64,000 bases of DNA from DATAES01 sp963721305. GTDB lineage: Bacteria; Actinomycetota; Acidimicrobiia; Acidimicrobiales; JACDCH01. Positions 46,958-56,908 of the stretch are shown here, piece by piece. The notes under the pieces were generated by a model. It ran no database searches and was not told the origin of the DNA. It saw nothing but the letters and a program-made list of their open reading frames with translations. Made by a program: the position numbers and the translations under genes. Location: positions 248,001-312,000 of the forward strand of contig CAVRIR010000006.1 of assembly GCA_963721305.1 (NCBI GenBank). The letters run 5' to 3'. Each line of letters starts with the position of its first letter. Position 1 is the stretch's first letter.

Positions 46958-48460
46958 CTACGGCGCGTAGGTGTCGGACAATTCGTCGCGCAACACGCGC
47001 CGCAGCAGCTTGCCGGTCTCCGAGAACGGCAGCTCGTCGTACACCGCGATCCGTTCCGGCGTCCTTGCCGAGCGCAACTGGTTGCGCACGTGCTCACGCA
47101 ACTCGTCCTCGGTCGCGCCCTCTCCCGGGAAGAGGACGACGGCGGCGACTACGCGCTCGCCCCACTCCACGTCGGGGATGCCGACCACAGCGGCCGCTTC
47201 GACCGACGGATGCTCGACCAGAACCTGCTCGATCTCTCCCGGCGAGAGGTTCTCGCCGCCGCGCACGATCACGTCGTCCACACGGCCGGACAGGAACAGG
47301 TAGCCCTCGTCGTCGATGTGACCGGCGTCGCGCGTGTTGAACCACCCGTCTTCGCGGCGGGACGAACCGACGTACTCGCCCGACACCTGATCGCCCCGAA
47401 CCCAGATCTCACCGGCTTCGTTCGGACCGACCTCGTCACCGTTCACGTCGCGGATCGACAGCTCGACACCTGGCAGCACCCGGCCAACGGATCCGAGCCG
47501 CGCCCGCACCACAGGATCGTCGCTCGCGAAGCACGTCCGATGATCGTCAGGACCGAGCACGGCGATCGTGCTCGACGTCTCGGTCAGTCCGTACGCGTTG
47601 ACGAGGTCGATGTCGGGCAACAGCTCGAGCGCGCGCTCGACGACCGCACGAGGCATCGGACCACCGCCGTACGCAAGGGAACGCATCGACGGAAGTCCTT
47701 GCCCGTCGGCATCGACGGTGTCGAGGATGCGATTGAGCATCGTCGGCACGACCATCGCATGCGTCACGTTCTCGTCGCGCACGACGCGCACCCACGACTT
47801 GGGGTCGAAGCTCTCGAGCTGCACGACGCGCCGTCCGACATACGTCGTCGACAGCGCAGAGGACACCGCGGCGATGTGATACGGCGGGACGCTCACGATC
47901 GCGGCTTCGTCTTCGCCCGCGGAACCGAACTCGAGCGAGCTGACGAGATACGACGCGAGATTCATGTGGCGGAGCACCGCCGCCTTCGGATCGCCCGTCG
48001 TACCGCTCGTGAACAACAACACCGCGACGGCCTCGGGATCACAGTCCCAGCCATCGGTCTCCTCGACGCTGTCGTCCTCGGTCGACCGGAGGAACGCATC
48101 GCGCTCGATGACCGTGATGCCGTCGATGCCTGCGACGCGCTCGGCAACACCTGCGCCGGCGATCAGCGTCGCGGGAGCGGTTCGTTCGATCACCGCGCGC
48201 AAGCGGTCGTCGGCGAGGCGGTAGTTGACCGGCACGAACGGCTTGCCGGCGATGGCCGCGCCGTACAGCGCGATCGGCACCGCTGGCGAGTTCTCGTCGA
48301 CCAGCACGACGTTCGCGCCCGGCGACGCGGCCAGCAGGGTGCCGGCGCGCCGGGAACGGACACCAAGCTCCGCGAACGTGATGCCGTCGTCGTGCGAGCC
48401 GACGGCAACGCGATCGGCCATGCTGTCCGTCGCCATCTCGAGGATCATCCCGACGTGCAC
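46958..48460 (-). CDS. Acyl-CoA synthetase (AMP-forming)
   Basis: The 500-residue ANL ligase has the P-loop LLFTSGTTGDPKAAV, NAYGLTETSS, the hinge/A8 stretch SGRVDDVIVRGGENLSPGEIEQ and catalytic Lys in SETGKLLRR. It makes an acyl-CoA from a free acid, ATP and CoA. It is a paralogue of the ligase at 16966, with a different substrate pocket. It is convergent with the hydrolase gene and apparently monocistronic. Confidence 0.93.
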   Translation of the reverse strand: MHVGMILEMATDSMADRVAVGSHDDGITFAELGVRSRRAGTLLAASPGANVVLVDENSPAVPIALYGAAIAGKPFVPVNYRLADDRLRAVIERTAPATLIAGAGVAERVAGIDGITVIERDAFLRSTEDDSVEETDGWDCDPEAVAVLLFTSGTTGDPKAAVLRHMNLASYLVSSLEFGSAGEDEAAIVSVPPYHIAAVSSALSTTYVGRRVVQLESFDPKSWVRVVRDENVTHAMVVPTMLNRILDTVDADGQGLPSMRSLAYGGGPMPRAVVERALELLPDIDLVNAYGLTETSSTIAVLGPDDHRTCFASDDPVVRARLGSVGRVLPGVELSIRDVNGDEVGPNEAGEIWVRGDQVSGEYVGSSRREDGWFNTRDAGHIDDEGYLFLSGRVDDVIVRGGENLSPGEIEQVLVEHPSVEAAAVVGIPDVEWGERVVAAVVLFPGEGATEDELREHVRNQLRSARTPERIAVYDELPFSETGKLLRRVLRDELSDTYAP

Positions 48461-48494
48461 GTCGCCTGCCTCTGCCTCAGCTTCTGCGTCAACG

Positions 48495-48815
48495 TCAGTC
48501 GGATGCGGGAAGCGGCTTCGCGCCCTTGACCGCCAGCGCGTCGTCGCCCTCGGACAACGACCCCGCGCCCGCCTTGGTGCAGAGCACCTCGAGGGTCTCG
48601 TCCTCGTTCACGTAGCGCTTGCCCATGAGGGTGCCGCCGTCGAACGGCGCTACCACCTCAGAAGTGGCGGCGTCGGTATCGGCGACATCAACCATCGGCT
48701 GGCCGCCGCAGCGCAGGTCGGTCGGCTGCCCGTCACCTCGAACGATCACGGCCTCGGTGCTACACGTCACGGACCGCAACCGTGCGCCGGGCTTTGCCAC
48801 AACCATCTGTCTCAT
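48495..48815 (-). CDS. Small conserved-looking protein, function unknown
   Basis: The 106-residue soluble protein starts MRQMVVAKPGARLR and has three cysteines (SVTCSTEA, DLRCGG and EVLCTKAG) spread through a beta-rich sequence. The end of the chain (YVNEDETLEVLCTKAG) resembles small actinobacterial proteins of unknown role. It is divergent from the sulfatase gene. Metal binding by the cysteines is possible but not shown. Confidence 0.68.
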   Translation of the reverse strand: MRQMVVAKPGARLRSVTCSTEAVIVRGDGQPTDLRCGGQPMVDVADTDAATSEVVAPFDGGTLMGKRYVNEDETLEVLCTKAGAGSLSEGDDALAVKGAKPLPASD

Positions 48816-48887
48816 TCCCCCTCGGGCTCGATCCCTGAAAGATACGCGACGCCTTCGTATCGCCGCGAATGCGTAGGTTGACCCATC

Positions 48888-50514
48888 GTGACGACCGGAC
48901 GTCGACGCGCGCGTCGCCGGTGGTGCGACTGCGCACTGGTTGCCCTGCTGCTGTGCGCCGCGTGCTCGAAACCGAGCTCGCACTCCGGGGCCGAGTCGGG
49001 GTCGGCTCCAGGGGACTCGGCACCACTGGGAAGACGAACGTTCTGTTCGTGCTGACCGACGACATGCGCCTCGACGACCTGCAGTTCATGCCGCAGACGC
49101 GCGCCCTACTCAGGCGACCAAGGCGCCACGTTCGACAACTACTTGGACAACGTCACGCTGTGCTGCCCGGCGCGCACCTCGATCCTGCGTGGGCAGTACT
49201 CGCACAACACGGGTGTGCTCACGAACGGCGGTGTCAACGGCGGCTTCGAAACCGCGCACGCGAAGAACCTCGAGCAATCGACGATCGCCACCGCCATGCA
49301 CGACGCGGGCTACACGACCGGGCTCTTCGGCAAGTACCTGAACGGCTATCCGAACGGGGTGGACCCGAGTTACGTGCCGCCGGGCTGGGACCAGTGGGCG
49401 AGTCCGTCGAAGGGCAATGCCTACGGCCAGTTCAACTACACCTTGAACCAGAACGGCAAGCAGGTCGACTACGGCAGCGCCCCGGAGGACTACGGCACCG
49501 ACGTCTACGTGCGGCTCACGAAGGACTTCATCCACCAAGCTGCGAGCCAGTCGAAGCCGTTCTTCGCCTACCTGGCTGTCTACGCACCGCACAAGCCGGC
49601 CACGCCCGCACCACAGGACGCGAACTCCTTCCCGGGTCTGCAAGCACCTCGCGATCCTTCGTTCAACGAGGAGGACGTCAGCGACAAGCCACAGTTCATC
49701 CAGGCCCTGCCTCGCATCGGTCCGATGCGCGCGCAGACCATCGACACGCTCTATCGCAAGCGCGTCCAGTCGTTGCAAGCAGTCGATCGCGGCGTCGCCG
49801 CACTCGTCGACGAGCTGCGCTCGGACAACGAGCTCGACAACACGGTGATCATGTTCGCGTCGGACAACGGGTTCCATCTCGGGCAGCACCGCTTGCCCGG
49901 CGGCAAGGAGACGGCGTACGAGACCGACGTCCACCTACCGCTGCTCGTCCGCGGTCCGAACATCACTGCCGGGTCGCATGTCGGCGCGATCGCCGGCAAC
50001 ATCGACATCGCGCCGACGATGGCCGCCATCGGTGGCGCGGCGATGACCGACAATCCGGACGGGCGGTCGCTGGTGCCACTTCTGTTGCACCCCGACAATC
50101 CACCCTCGGACTGGCGGCAGGCGTACCTGCTCGAGCACTGGATCGAGGACGACACCGGTCGCGACACCCGGTGGCAATGCACAGCTCGAACCCGGCGACG
50201 ACGACGAGACGGACACCAGTGAAAGCGCCGCGTCCGGGGCACCTCCGACGTCGATCCGCACCTCGAAGGCTGCGGGAACGAAGATCCCCGAGTACCAGGG
50301 GCTGCGCACCGCGACGATGACGTACGTCGAGTATGCGACCGGCGAACGCGAGCTGTACGACCTCTCGAGCGACCCCTACCAGCTGAACAACCTCGCCGCG
50401 ACCGCCGATCCGGCGCTGCTCGCCACGCTCCACGCTCGACTGGACAGCCTCCGCAACTGCGCCGCCGACACCTGCCGCTCCAACGAGAACGCTCCCCTCG
50501 TCCTACCCCGCTGA
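48888..50514 (+). pseudogene. Secreted sulfatase lipoprotein with three frameshifts
   Basis: The joined product is about 540 residues. A lipoprotein signal (LLLCAACS lipobox) comes first, then the metal-binding start VLFVLTDDMRLDDL. The formylglycine site is LCCPARTS (CxPxR type), followed by KPFFAYLAVYAPHKP. Catalysis would need a formylglycine-generating enzyme, which is not in the window. Frame changes near 49,025, 49,112 and 50,170 split it: the first is +2 or -1, the others +1. The tail after the last shift is well formed and ends in LPR. It is probably an extracytoplasmic arylsulfatase if the shifts are errors. Confidence 0.82.
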
Positions 50515-50537
50515 CCTGCATCTCCTCCCGCGACGCC

Positions 50538-50566
50538 CGGGCCGGATGTGGGCGGCGGGCGGCCCG
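50538..50566 (+). terminator. GC hairpin after the sulfatase gene
   Basis: CGGGCCG (50538-50544) pairs with CGGCCCG (50560-50566) about 25 bases after the stop at 50514. There is no T-run. It is a plausible terminator separating the sulfatase from the SDR gene. Confidence 0.4.
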
Positions 50567-50640
50567 CGCAGTACAAATAGCGGTCAACCAAACGGGCGAG
50601 CAGCTCCGGCGAAGAGTGCGTCGAAGAGAGGAACACGCAG

Positions 50641-51399
50641 GTGGAGATCAAGGGCAAGAAGGCCGTCATCGTGGGCGGCGCGTCAGGCATGGCGCGGGCG
50701 TCAGCGGAGCTGCTGCACGAGCGCGGCGCCGCGATCGCGATCCTCGACCTGCCCACCTCGGTGGGCGCCGAGGTCGCGAGCGGGCTCGACGGCTCGTTCC
50801 ATCCCGTCGACGTGACCGACGCCGACGCGGTCGAGCAAGCGCTGGCCGACGCTGTCGCGCACCTCGGTGGCCTGCACATCGCGGTCAACACCGCTGGTGG
50901 CGGCACCGCCAGGCGAACGCTGTCGAAGGAAGGCCCGCATCCCCTCGACGAGTTTCGTCGCGTCATCGAGCTCAACCTGATCGCGACCTTCAACCTCAAC
51001 CGGTTGCAGGCGTCGTACATGTCCAACAACGAGCCGGAGGACGGCGAGCGCGGCGTCATCATCGACACCGCTTCGATCGCCGCGTTCGAAGGTCAGATCG
51101 GGCAGGTCGCGTACACCGCGGCGAAGGCCGGCATCGCCGGGATGATGCTCACCATGGCGCGCGACCTGGGCAGCATCGGCATCCGGTCCGTCGCGATCGC
51201 ACCGAGCTTGTTCCACACGGGCATCACGAAGGGCATTCCCGACGAGTTCGCCGAAGTGCTCACCAAGGACGCTGCATTCCCGAAGCGGATGGGCCATCCG
51301 ATCGAGTACGCGCGCCTCGCCGTCGCGATCGTCGAGAATCCAATGCTCAACGGCTCGACCATCCGCCTCGACGGCGGCCAGCGCTTCGCGCCGAAGTGA
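50641..51399 (+). CDS. Short-chain dehydrogenase/reductase (3-hydroxyacyl-CoA dehydrogenase-like)
   Basis: The 252-residue SDR starts at GTG (VEIKGKKAVIVGGASGMARA). It has NTAGGG, catalytic Ser in DTASIAAFEG and Tyr/Lys in YTAAKAGIAG. The DTASIAAFEGQIGQ block is typical of the type II 17-beta-hydroxysteroid/3-hydroxyacyl-CoA dehydrogenase group. It lies 33 bases before the double acyl-CoA dehydrogenase gene, so the pair probably runs two steps of one beta-oxidation cycle. Confidence 0.92.
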   Translation: MEIKGKKAVIVGGASGMARASAELLHERGAAIAILDLPTSVGAEVASGLDGSFHPVDVTDADAVEQALADAVAHLGGLHIAVNTAGGGTARRTLSKEGPHPLDEFRRVIELNLIATFNLNRLQASYMSNNEPEDGERGVIIDTASIAAFEGQIGQVAYTAAKAGIAGMMLTMARDLGSIGIRSVAIAPSLFHTGITKGIPDEFAEVLTKDAAFPKRMGHPIEYARLAVAIVENPMLNGSTIRLDGGQRFAPK

Positions 51400-51432
51400 T
51401 CTCAGGACTGATCTGAAGGGGGATCGCAACAC

Positions 51433-53586
51433 ATGTCCATCGCAATCACCGACGACCATCGGGCACTCGGGGAGACCGCATCCGAGTTCCTGCTGAAGCG
51501 GGACGCGCGCGGCGCTGCTCGCGACTTGCTCGAGGCGAACACCGAACCGCGGCCCGCGTTCTGGGACGACCTGCGCGGGCTGGGCTGGCTCGGTCTGCAC
51601 ATCGCCGAGCAATACGGCGGCTCCGGTTACGGCTTGCCCGAGCTCGTCGTCGTCGTGGAAGAGCTCGGGCGCGCGGTTGCGCCGGGTCCGTTCACCCCGA
51701 CGGTGATCGCGAGCGCAGTCATCGCGGCCGCGGGTTCGGCCGAACTGCAGGCCAAGCTGCTGCCGGGTCTGGCCGACGGCACGACGCTCGGCGGCATCGC
51801 CGTGCGCGCCGACGTGACCGTCGACGGTTCGACCGCGACCGGCTCCGCGGTTGCGCTGAGCGGTGGACTGGCGAACCTTGTCCTGCTGCCTGCGGGCGAA
51901 GACGTGGTCGTCGTGGACACGATCGCGTCGGGTGTTTCGGTCACGACCCCGCCGAATCTCGACCCGACCCGACGGAGCGCGCGCATCACGCTCGACCGCG
52001 CGCCGGTCGAGGTGCTGCGCGGCGCGCGGCGCACCTTCGTCGACCTCACCCGGGTGATCCTGTCGGCCGAAGCCGTCGGCGTCGCCGGCGAGTGCACGCA
52101 GCTCGCGGCGGCTTACGCCAAGGAGCGGCTGCAGTTCGGTCGTCCGATCGCGATGTTCCAGGCGGTGAAGCACCACTGCGCCAACATGTGCGTCGCGACG
52201 GAGATGGCGACAGCAGCGGTATGGGACGCAGCACACGCCGCTGAATCCGGTGGCGATCAGCTGCGGTTCGCGGCCGCGGTCGCCGCGACGGAGGCAGCGC
52301 CCGCTGCGAATCTGTGCGCGAATCTCAACACCCAGGTGCACGGCGGCATCGCGATCACGTGGGAGCACGACGCTCACCTCTACATGCGGCGCGCCACGTC
52401 ACTGCTCAGCTACCTCGCCGCCGACGACGCCGCCGCGGACCTCGTCGAGGTGGTACGCAACGGCGTCGAGCGGGCGAAGGCGATCGCGCTGCCGCCCGAA
52501 GCCGAGGCGATCCGCACCGACGTGCGCGCCTTCGCCGAGCGGATCAAGGACCTGCCGGCCGACGAGCAGCGCACACAGATGATCGAGACGGGCTACGTGA
52601 TGCCGCATTGGCCCAAGCCCTACGGCCGCGACGCCGGCGCCATCGAGCAGCTCGTCATCGAGCAGGAGTTCACGCAGGCCGGCGTCAAGCGCCCGCAGTA
52701 CGGCATCACCGCGTGGAACATCCTCACGCTCATCCAGTACGCGAACCAGGACCAGCTCGATCGCTGGGTGCTGCCGGCGCTCAACCAAGAGGTCATCTGG
52801 TGCCAGCTGTTCAGCGAGCCCGATGCCGGTTCCGATGCGGCCGGCATCAAGACGCGCGCCACGCGCGTCGACGGCGGCTGGCTCGTCAACGGCCAGAAGG
52901 TGTGGACCTCCGGCGCGCACTACTCGGGCTACGGCTTCGCGACAGTGCGCACCAACCCCGACGTGCCCAAGCACGAAGGCATCACGATGATGGTCATCGA
53001 CATGCACGGCGAGGGCGTCGAGGTTCGGCCGCTGAAGATGACCACCGGCAACTCGGAGTTCAACGAGGTCTTCTTCAACGACGTGTTCGTGCCCGACGAC
53101 GATGTCGTGGGGCCTGTCGACGGCGGCTGGACGGTCGCCCGCGCCACGCTCGGCAACGAGAGCGTGAGCATCGGCGGCGGTACCGGCGGCATGTCCATCC
53201 CGGCGAAGGCGATCGTCGACCTCTACGACCAGAACGCCGAACGGCTCGTTGGCGGCGCGCCGCGCGTCGGCCGCTACGTCGCCGACTCCGCCGTGCTCGG
53301 CTTGCTGAACCTCCGCGCTGCGAACCGGGCTGTCGCCGCGTCGGGCCCGGGGCCGGAAGGGGCCCTGACGAAGTTGCTGCTGTCCGAGCTCGGCCACGAG
53401 AGCGCGGCGGCGATGACCGAGCTCATCGGCGAGGACTCGCTCTTCATGGACGGCGCCGGCGGCATGAGCAACGCCCTCGTCCTGATGCACCGTGGGATGT
53501 CGATCGCCGGCGGCACGTCCGAGATCAAGCGCAACCAGATCGGCGAACGGATCCTGGGGCTCCCCCGCGACCCGCTGATCAAGTAG
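51433..53586 (+). CDS. Fused double acyl-CoA dehydrogenase (FadE34-like architecture)
   Basis: The 717-residue protein joins two acyl-CoA dehydrogenase modules. The first (about 1-345) ends with the HGGIAITWEHDAHLYMRR block that carries the usual catalytic Glu. The second (about 355-717) has WCQLFSEPDAGSDAAG, GQKVWTSGAHYSGYG and GGTSEIKRNQIGERILG. The fused length matches mycobacterial FadE34/ChsE3, which oxidises steroid side-chain CoA esters. The module order equals that of the split pair at 27704-30104. A GAAGGGGGA ribosome site precedes the ATG. Confidence 0.94.
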   Translation: MSIAITDDHRALGETASEFLLKRDARGAARDLLEANTEPRPAFWDDLRGLGWLGLHIAEQYGGSGYGLPELVVVVEELGRAVAPGPFTPTVIASAVIAAAGSAELQAKLLPGLADGTTLGGIAVRADVTVDGSTATGSAVALSGGLANLVLLPAGEDVVVVDTIASGVSVTTPPNLDPTRRSARITLDRAPVEVLRGARRTFVDLTRVILSAEAVGVAGECTQLAAAYAKERLQFGRPIAMFQAVKHHCANMCVATEMATAAVWDAAHAAESGGDQLRFAAAVAATEAAPAANLCANLNTQVHGGIAITWEHDAHLYMRRATSLLSYLAADDAAADLVEVVRNGVERAKAIALPPEAEAIRTDVRAFAERIKDLPADEQRTQMIETGYVMPHWPKPYGRDAGAIEQLVIEQEFTQAGVKRPQYGITAWNILTLIQYANQDQLDRWVLPALNQEVIWCQLFSEPDAGSDAAGIKTRATRVDGGWLVNGQKVWTSGAHYSGYGFATVRTNPDVPKHEGITMMVIDMHGEGVEVRPLKMTTGNSEFNEVFFNDVFVPDDDVVGPVDGGWTVARATLGNESVSIGGGTGGMSIPAKAIVDLYDQNAERLVGGAPRVGRYVADSAVLGLLNLRAANRAVAASGPGPEGALTKLLLSELGHESAAAMTELIGEDSLFMDGAGGMSNALVLMHRGMSIAGGTSEIKRNQIGERILGLPRDPLIK

Positions 53587-53627
53587 CGCTCCGAGCGCGT
53601 CCGCCGGAGTCGTAGCGTCGCGCGCGG

Positions 53628-54515
53628 ATGACGCTGCCGATCGACCTGATCCGTCCGCGTGAGATCACGGGCATGTCCGCGATCTTGCTGCCGATGGTCG
53701 ACGAGCGGACGGTCGACTGGCGCGGCTTCGACGCGCACGTCGAGCGCACCGTGGCCGCCGGACTCACGCCGGCGGTCAACATGGACACCGGCTACGCGCA
53801 CCTGCTCGACGACGAGACGAAAGCACGCGTGCTGGATCGCACGAAGTCGATCGCGGGCGAGCGGTTCGTCGCCGGCGCATTCGACGTCGCCGAAGCGATC
53901 GACATCTATCGCCGCGGCGGCACACCGGTTGTCGTTCCCAACGAGCGGATCGCGGGCAACGATGTCGTCGCGACGTATCGCGAGTTCGCCGCGAACGTCG
54001 ACCGGTTCATCGGTTTCGAGCTGAGCCCCGTCTTCCATCCCGCGGGACGGATCTGGGACCTCGGAACCTACAAAGAGGTGCTGCACATCGAAGCCTGTCT
54101 CGGCGCGAAGCATTCGTCGCTGCAGCGAGAGCCCGAGTGGGATCGGCTTCGCCTGCGGGACGCCAGCCGTCCCGACTTCCTCGTGCTCACTGGCAACGAC
54201 CTCGCCATCGACATGGTCATGTATGGGAGCGACTACCTGTTGGGGCTGTCGACGTTCGCCCCGGATCTGTTCGCCGAGCGCGACCGGTTCTGGGCCAACG
54301 GCGACACCCGGTTCTACGCGCTCAACGACGCGCTCCAGCATCTCGGCAACGTCGCGTTCCGCCCGCCCGTGCCCGCCTACCGGCACTCGGCTGCGGTGTT
54401 CCTGCAACTGCGCGGTTGGATCGCGAGTGACGCAACCCCACCGGGCGTTCCGCGCCGTCCCGATTTCGAACGCGAGCTCATGCGCGAGTGCTGCGAACGG
54501 CTCGGCTTGGGGTGA
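53628..54515 (+). CDS. Dihydrodipicolinate-synthase/aldolase-like lyase (possibly DUF993)
   Basis: The 295-residue TIM-barrel protein has an N-terminal SAILLPMVDERTVDWRGFD typical of the DapA/NanA fold. A Lys in GAKHSSL is the likely Schiff-base residue. It is not the lysine enzyme by context. It probably cleaves or forms a C-C bond in a sugar acid or similar molecule. It opens the 53.6-59.7 kb cluster, with 21 bases to the flavoprotein gene. Confidence 0.82.
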   Translation: MTLPIDLIRPREITGMSAILLPMVDERTVDWRGFDAHVERTVAAGLTPAVNMDTGYAHLLDDETKARVLDRTKSIAGERFVAGAFDVAEAIDIYRRGGTPVVVPNERIAGNDVVATYREFAANVDRFIGFELSPVFHPAGRIWDLGTYKEVLHIEACLGAKHSSLQREPEWDRLRLRDASRPDFLVLTGNDLAIDMVMYGSDYLLGLSTFAPDLFAERDRFWANGDTRFYALNDALQHLGNVAFRPPVPAYRHSAAVFLQLRGWIASDATPPGVPRRPDFERELMRECCERLGLG

Positions 54516-54536
54516 CGTGCTCGTGGTGACGTGCCC

Positions 54537-55851
54537 ATGGTGAGCACGCGGCGCTGGCCACAGGTGAAGCGGCTGCGCGACGCCGACGCGTTCCTCACGC
54601 GGCTGGGTGAGCTGTCGGTGACGCTGCCGTTCGCCGATCCTCCGGCGGTCGACGCTCTCGCCGCGCCCGCCGAGGTCGCCGGACGCGTCTGCGAGAACCG
54701 GTTCGCCATCCTGCCGATGGAAGGTTGGGACGGCACCGACGACGGTCGCCCGACGGATCTCGTCCGCCGCCGCTGGGAGCGCTTCGGGCGCAGCGGCGCC
54801 GGACTGGTCTGGGGCGGTGAGGCGTTCGCCGTCCGTCCCGACGGGCGCGCCAACCCGCACCAGCTCTGTCTCGGACCCTCCTCGGCCGGCGATCTCGCGG
54901 AGTTGCATGCGCTGCTCGCTGACGAGCAGGTGTCGGGACTGCAACTCACCCACTCCGGGCGGTGGGCCGTGACGCCCCGTCCGGGTCGCATCGAACCGCT
55001 GCTCGACGCGCGCCGCGACGGAACGAGATGGACCGACGACGAGCTCGATGCCCTCGCCGACGACTATGCGGCCGCGGCCGTGGTCGCCGCCGATGCCGGC
55101 TTCGACTTCGTCGACGTGAAGGCGTGCCACGGCTACTTGCAGCACGAGCTGCTCGGCGGCGACGCACCGCTCGAGGTGCGAGGGCGCTGGTTGCGCACCA
55201 CGATCGAGCGCGTGCGCGCCGCGGCACCGGGGCTGGCGGTGGGCGTGCGGCTCTCGGCGTTCGACGTCGTACCGCACCATCTCGGTCCGGACGGAACCGG
55301 GGAGCCGGACGAGGACGTGACCAGTTTCGGCTTCCAGGGGCCCGACGCGCCCGCGTTGCTCGACCTCCTCGACGTCGATCTCGTCTGCGTCACCGCGGGG
55401 AGTCCGTACTACTGCCCGCACGTCCAGCGCCCGGCGTTCTTCCCACCGAGCGACGGCTACCAGCCGCCGGAGGACCCGCTCGTCGGTGTCGTCCGACTCG
55501 TCGATGCCGCGCGCGTCCTCGCCGAGGCGCGGCCCGCCGTCACCGTGGTCGCAAGCGGGCTCTCGTATCTGCAGGAGTGGGTCCCGCTACGTCGCGTCGG
55601 CGCTGGTGCGCGACAGCGGTGTGGCGTTCGCCGGCATCGGGCGGCTGGCGCTGAGCTACCCGGACCTCCCCGCCGACGTGCTGGCCGGGCGTCCGCTCGA
55701 CACGCGCCGCTTGTGCCGTACGTTCTCGGACTGCACCACCGCGCCCCGCAACGGACTCGTCTCGGGCTGCTGGCCGCTCGACGACTTCTACAAGTCCCGT
55801 CCCGAGCGAGTCATGCTCGCGGCAGCGAAACGGCAGGCCGGTCGTGAGTGA
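54537..55851 (+). CDS. Old-yellow-enzyme-family NADH:flavin oxidoreductase (one +1 frameshift)
   Basis: The corrected product is about 437 residues, an FMN TIM barrel. RFAILPMEGWDG marks the first strand, LTHSGRW the substrate-binding His, and KACHGYLQHELLGG the family loop. The end has FAGIGRLALSYPDLP and DCTTAPRNGLVSGC. The frame changes near 55,588 (tgggtcccgctacg), where removing one c restores WVRYVASALV. It resembles the 2,4-dienoyl-CoA-reductase group but without the FeS/FAD tail. The start could also be the GTG at 54531. It overlaps the next gene by 8 bases. Confidence 0.82.
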
Positions 55852-56908
55852 CGCGCCGCACGTCCGCAACGTCGGCGTCGTCGGACTCGGCATCGGCACC
55901 GAACACGTGCGCGCGCTGCGGAGATTGCGCGACCGCTTCGCCATCGTCGCCGTGTGCGACCCCGACGAGACACGCGCGACACCGGTGGCCGAGCGCATCG
56001 GCGCGGACGTCTCGACGTTCGACGAGATGCTGCGGCGGGACGACATCGAGATCGTGCACATCTGCACGCCGCCGTGGCTGCACCTCGACCAGTGCCTCGC
56101 CGCGCTCGTCGCCGGCAAGCACGTCGTGTGCGAGAAGCCGGTCGTCGCGTCGCTCGCCGACGTCGATCGGCTGATCGAGGCCGAGAACGCCACCGCCGGT
56201 CGGCTCATGCCGGTGTTCCAGTACCGGTTCGGCAACGGGCTGCAACAGGTGAAGACGCTCGTGGACGCGGGCATCGCCGGGCGGGCGTACACCGCGTCGG
56301 TCGAGGTCGCGTGGCGGCGCCGGGCCGACTACTACGCGGTCGAATGGCGCGGGAAGAAGGCGACCGAGCTCGGCGGCGTGTTGTTGAGCCAGGCCGTGCA
56401 CGCCCTCGACATGTTGACCTACATCGTCGGACCACCGGCGCGCGTGTTCTGCCGCATGACCACGCGAGTGAACCCGATCGAGGTCGAGGACTGCGTCGCC
56501 GCGTCGCTCGAACTGCGCGACGGCTCGCTGGCGACGATCGAAGCGAACCTGGGTTCGCCGGAGGAGATCAGCCGGCACCGGTTCCACTTCGACGCGTTCT
56601 CGGCCGAGTCGAACACCGCCGCGTACACGTCCTCCGCCAAGCCTTGGACGATCACGCCCGACACGCCGGAAGCAGCGGCTGCGATCGAAGCCACGCTCGC
56701 CGGATGGGTCGACCTTCCCGAGGAGTGGCAGGGCCAGTTCCTCCGCTTCGCCGACGCACTCGATTCGGGGAACGAGCTCCCCGTGACGCTTGCGGACGCG
56801 CGCGCGTCGCTCGAGTTGCTGACCGCGCTGTACTGGTCGGGCGCGACCGGCGAGGACGTCGTCCTGCCGATCACCGATGGACATCGGTACTACGAGAGTT
56901 GGCTTTGA
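55844..56908 (+). CDS. Gfo/Idh/MocA-family NAD(P)-dependent oxidoreductase
   Basis: The 354-residue protein has the Rossmann start VGVVGLGIGTEHVRAL and the EKP motif (CEKPVVASLADVD) with the catalytic Lys. The C-terminal alpha/beta domain begins near 130 (VFQYRFGNG). The family oxidises sugars, inositols or related rings at a hydroxyl. The GTG start overlaps the end of the flavoprotein gene and the stop overlaps the DUF6807 start (TGATG), so translation is coupled through the cluster. Confidence 0.93.
   Translation: MSDAPHVRNVGVVGLGIGTEHVRALRRLRDRFAIVAVCDPDETRATPVAERIGADVSTFDEMLRRDDIEIVHICTPPWLHLDQCLAALVAGKHVVCEKPVVASLADVDRLIEAENATAGRLMPVFQYRFGNGLQQVKTLVDAGIAGRAYTASVEVAWRRRADYYAVEWRGKKATELGGVLLSQAVHALDMLTYIVGPPARVFCRMTTRVNPIEVEDCVAASLELRDGSLATIEANLGSPEEISRHRFHFDAFSAESNTAAYTSSAKPWTITPDTPEAAAAIEATLAGWVDLPEEWQGQFLRFADALDSGNELPVTLADARASLELLTALYWSGATGEDVVLPITDGHRYYESWL

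Noticed and set aside
51433..53586. A possible frameshift or fusion artefact making the 717-residue dehydrogenase
   Set aside because: The frame is continuous with a good linker, and the double architecture is known from mycobacterial FadE34-type proteins.
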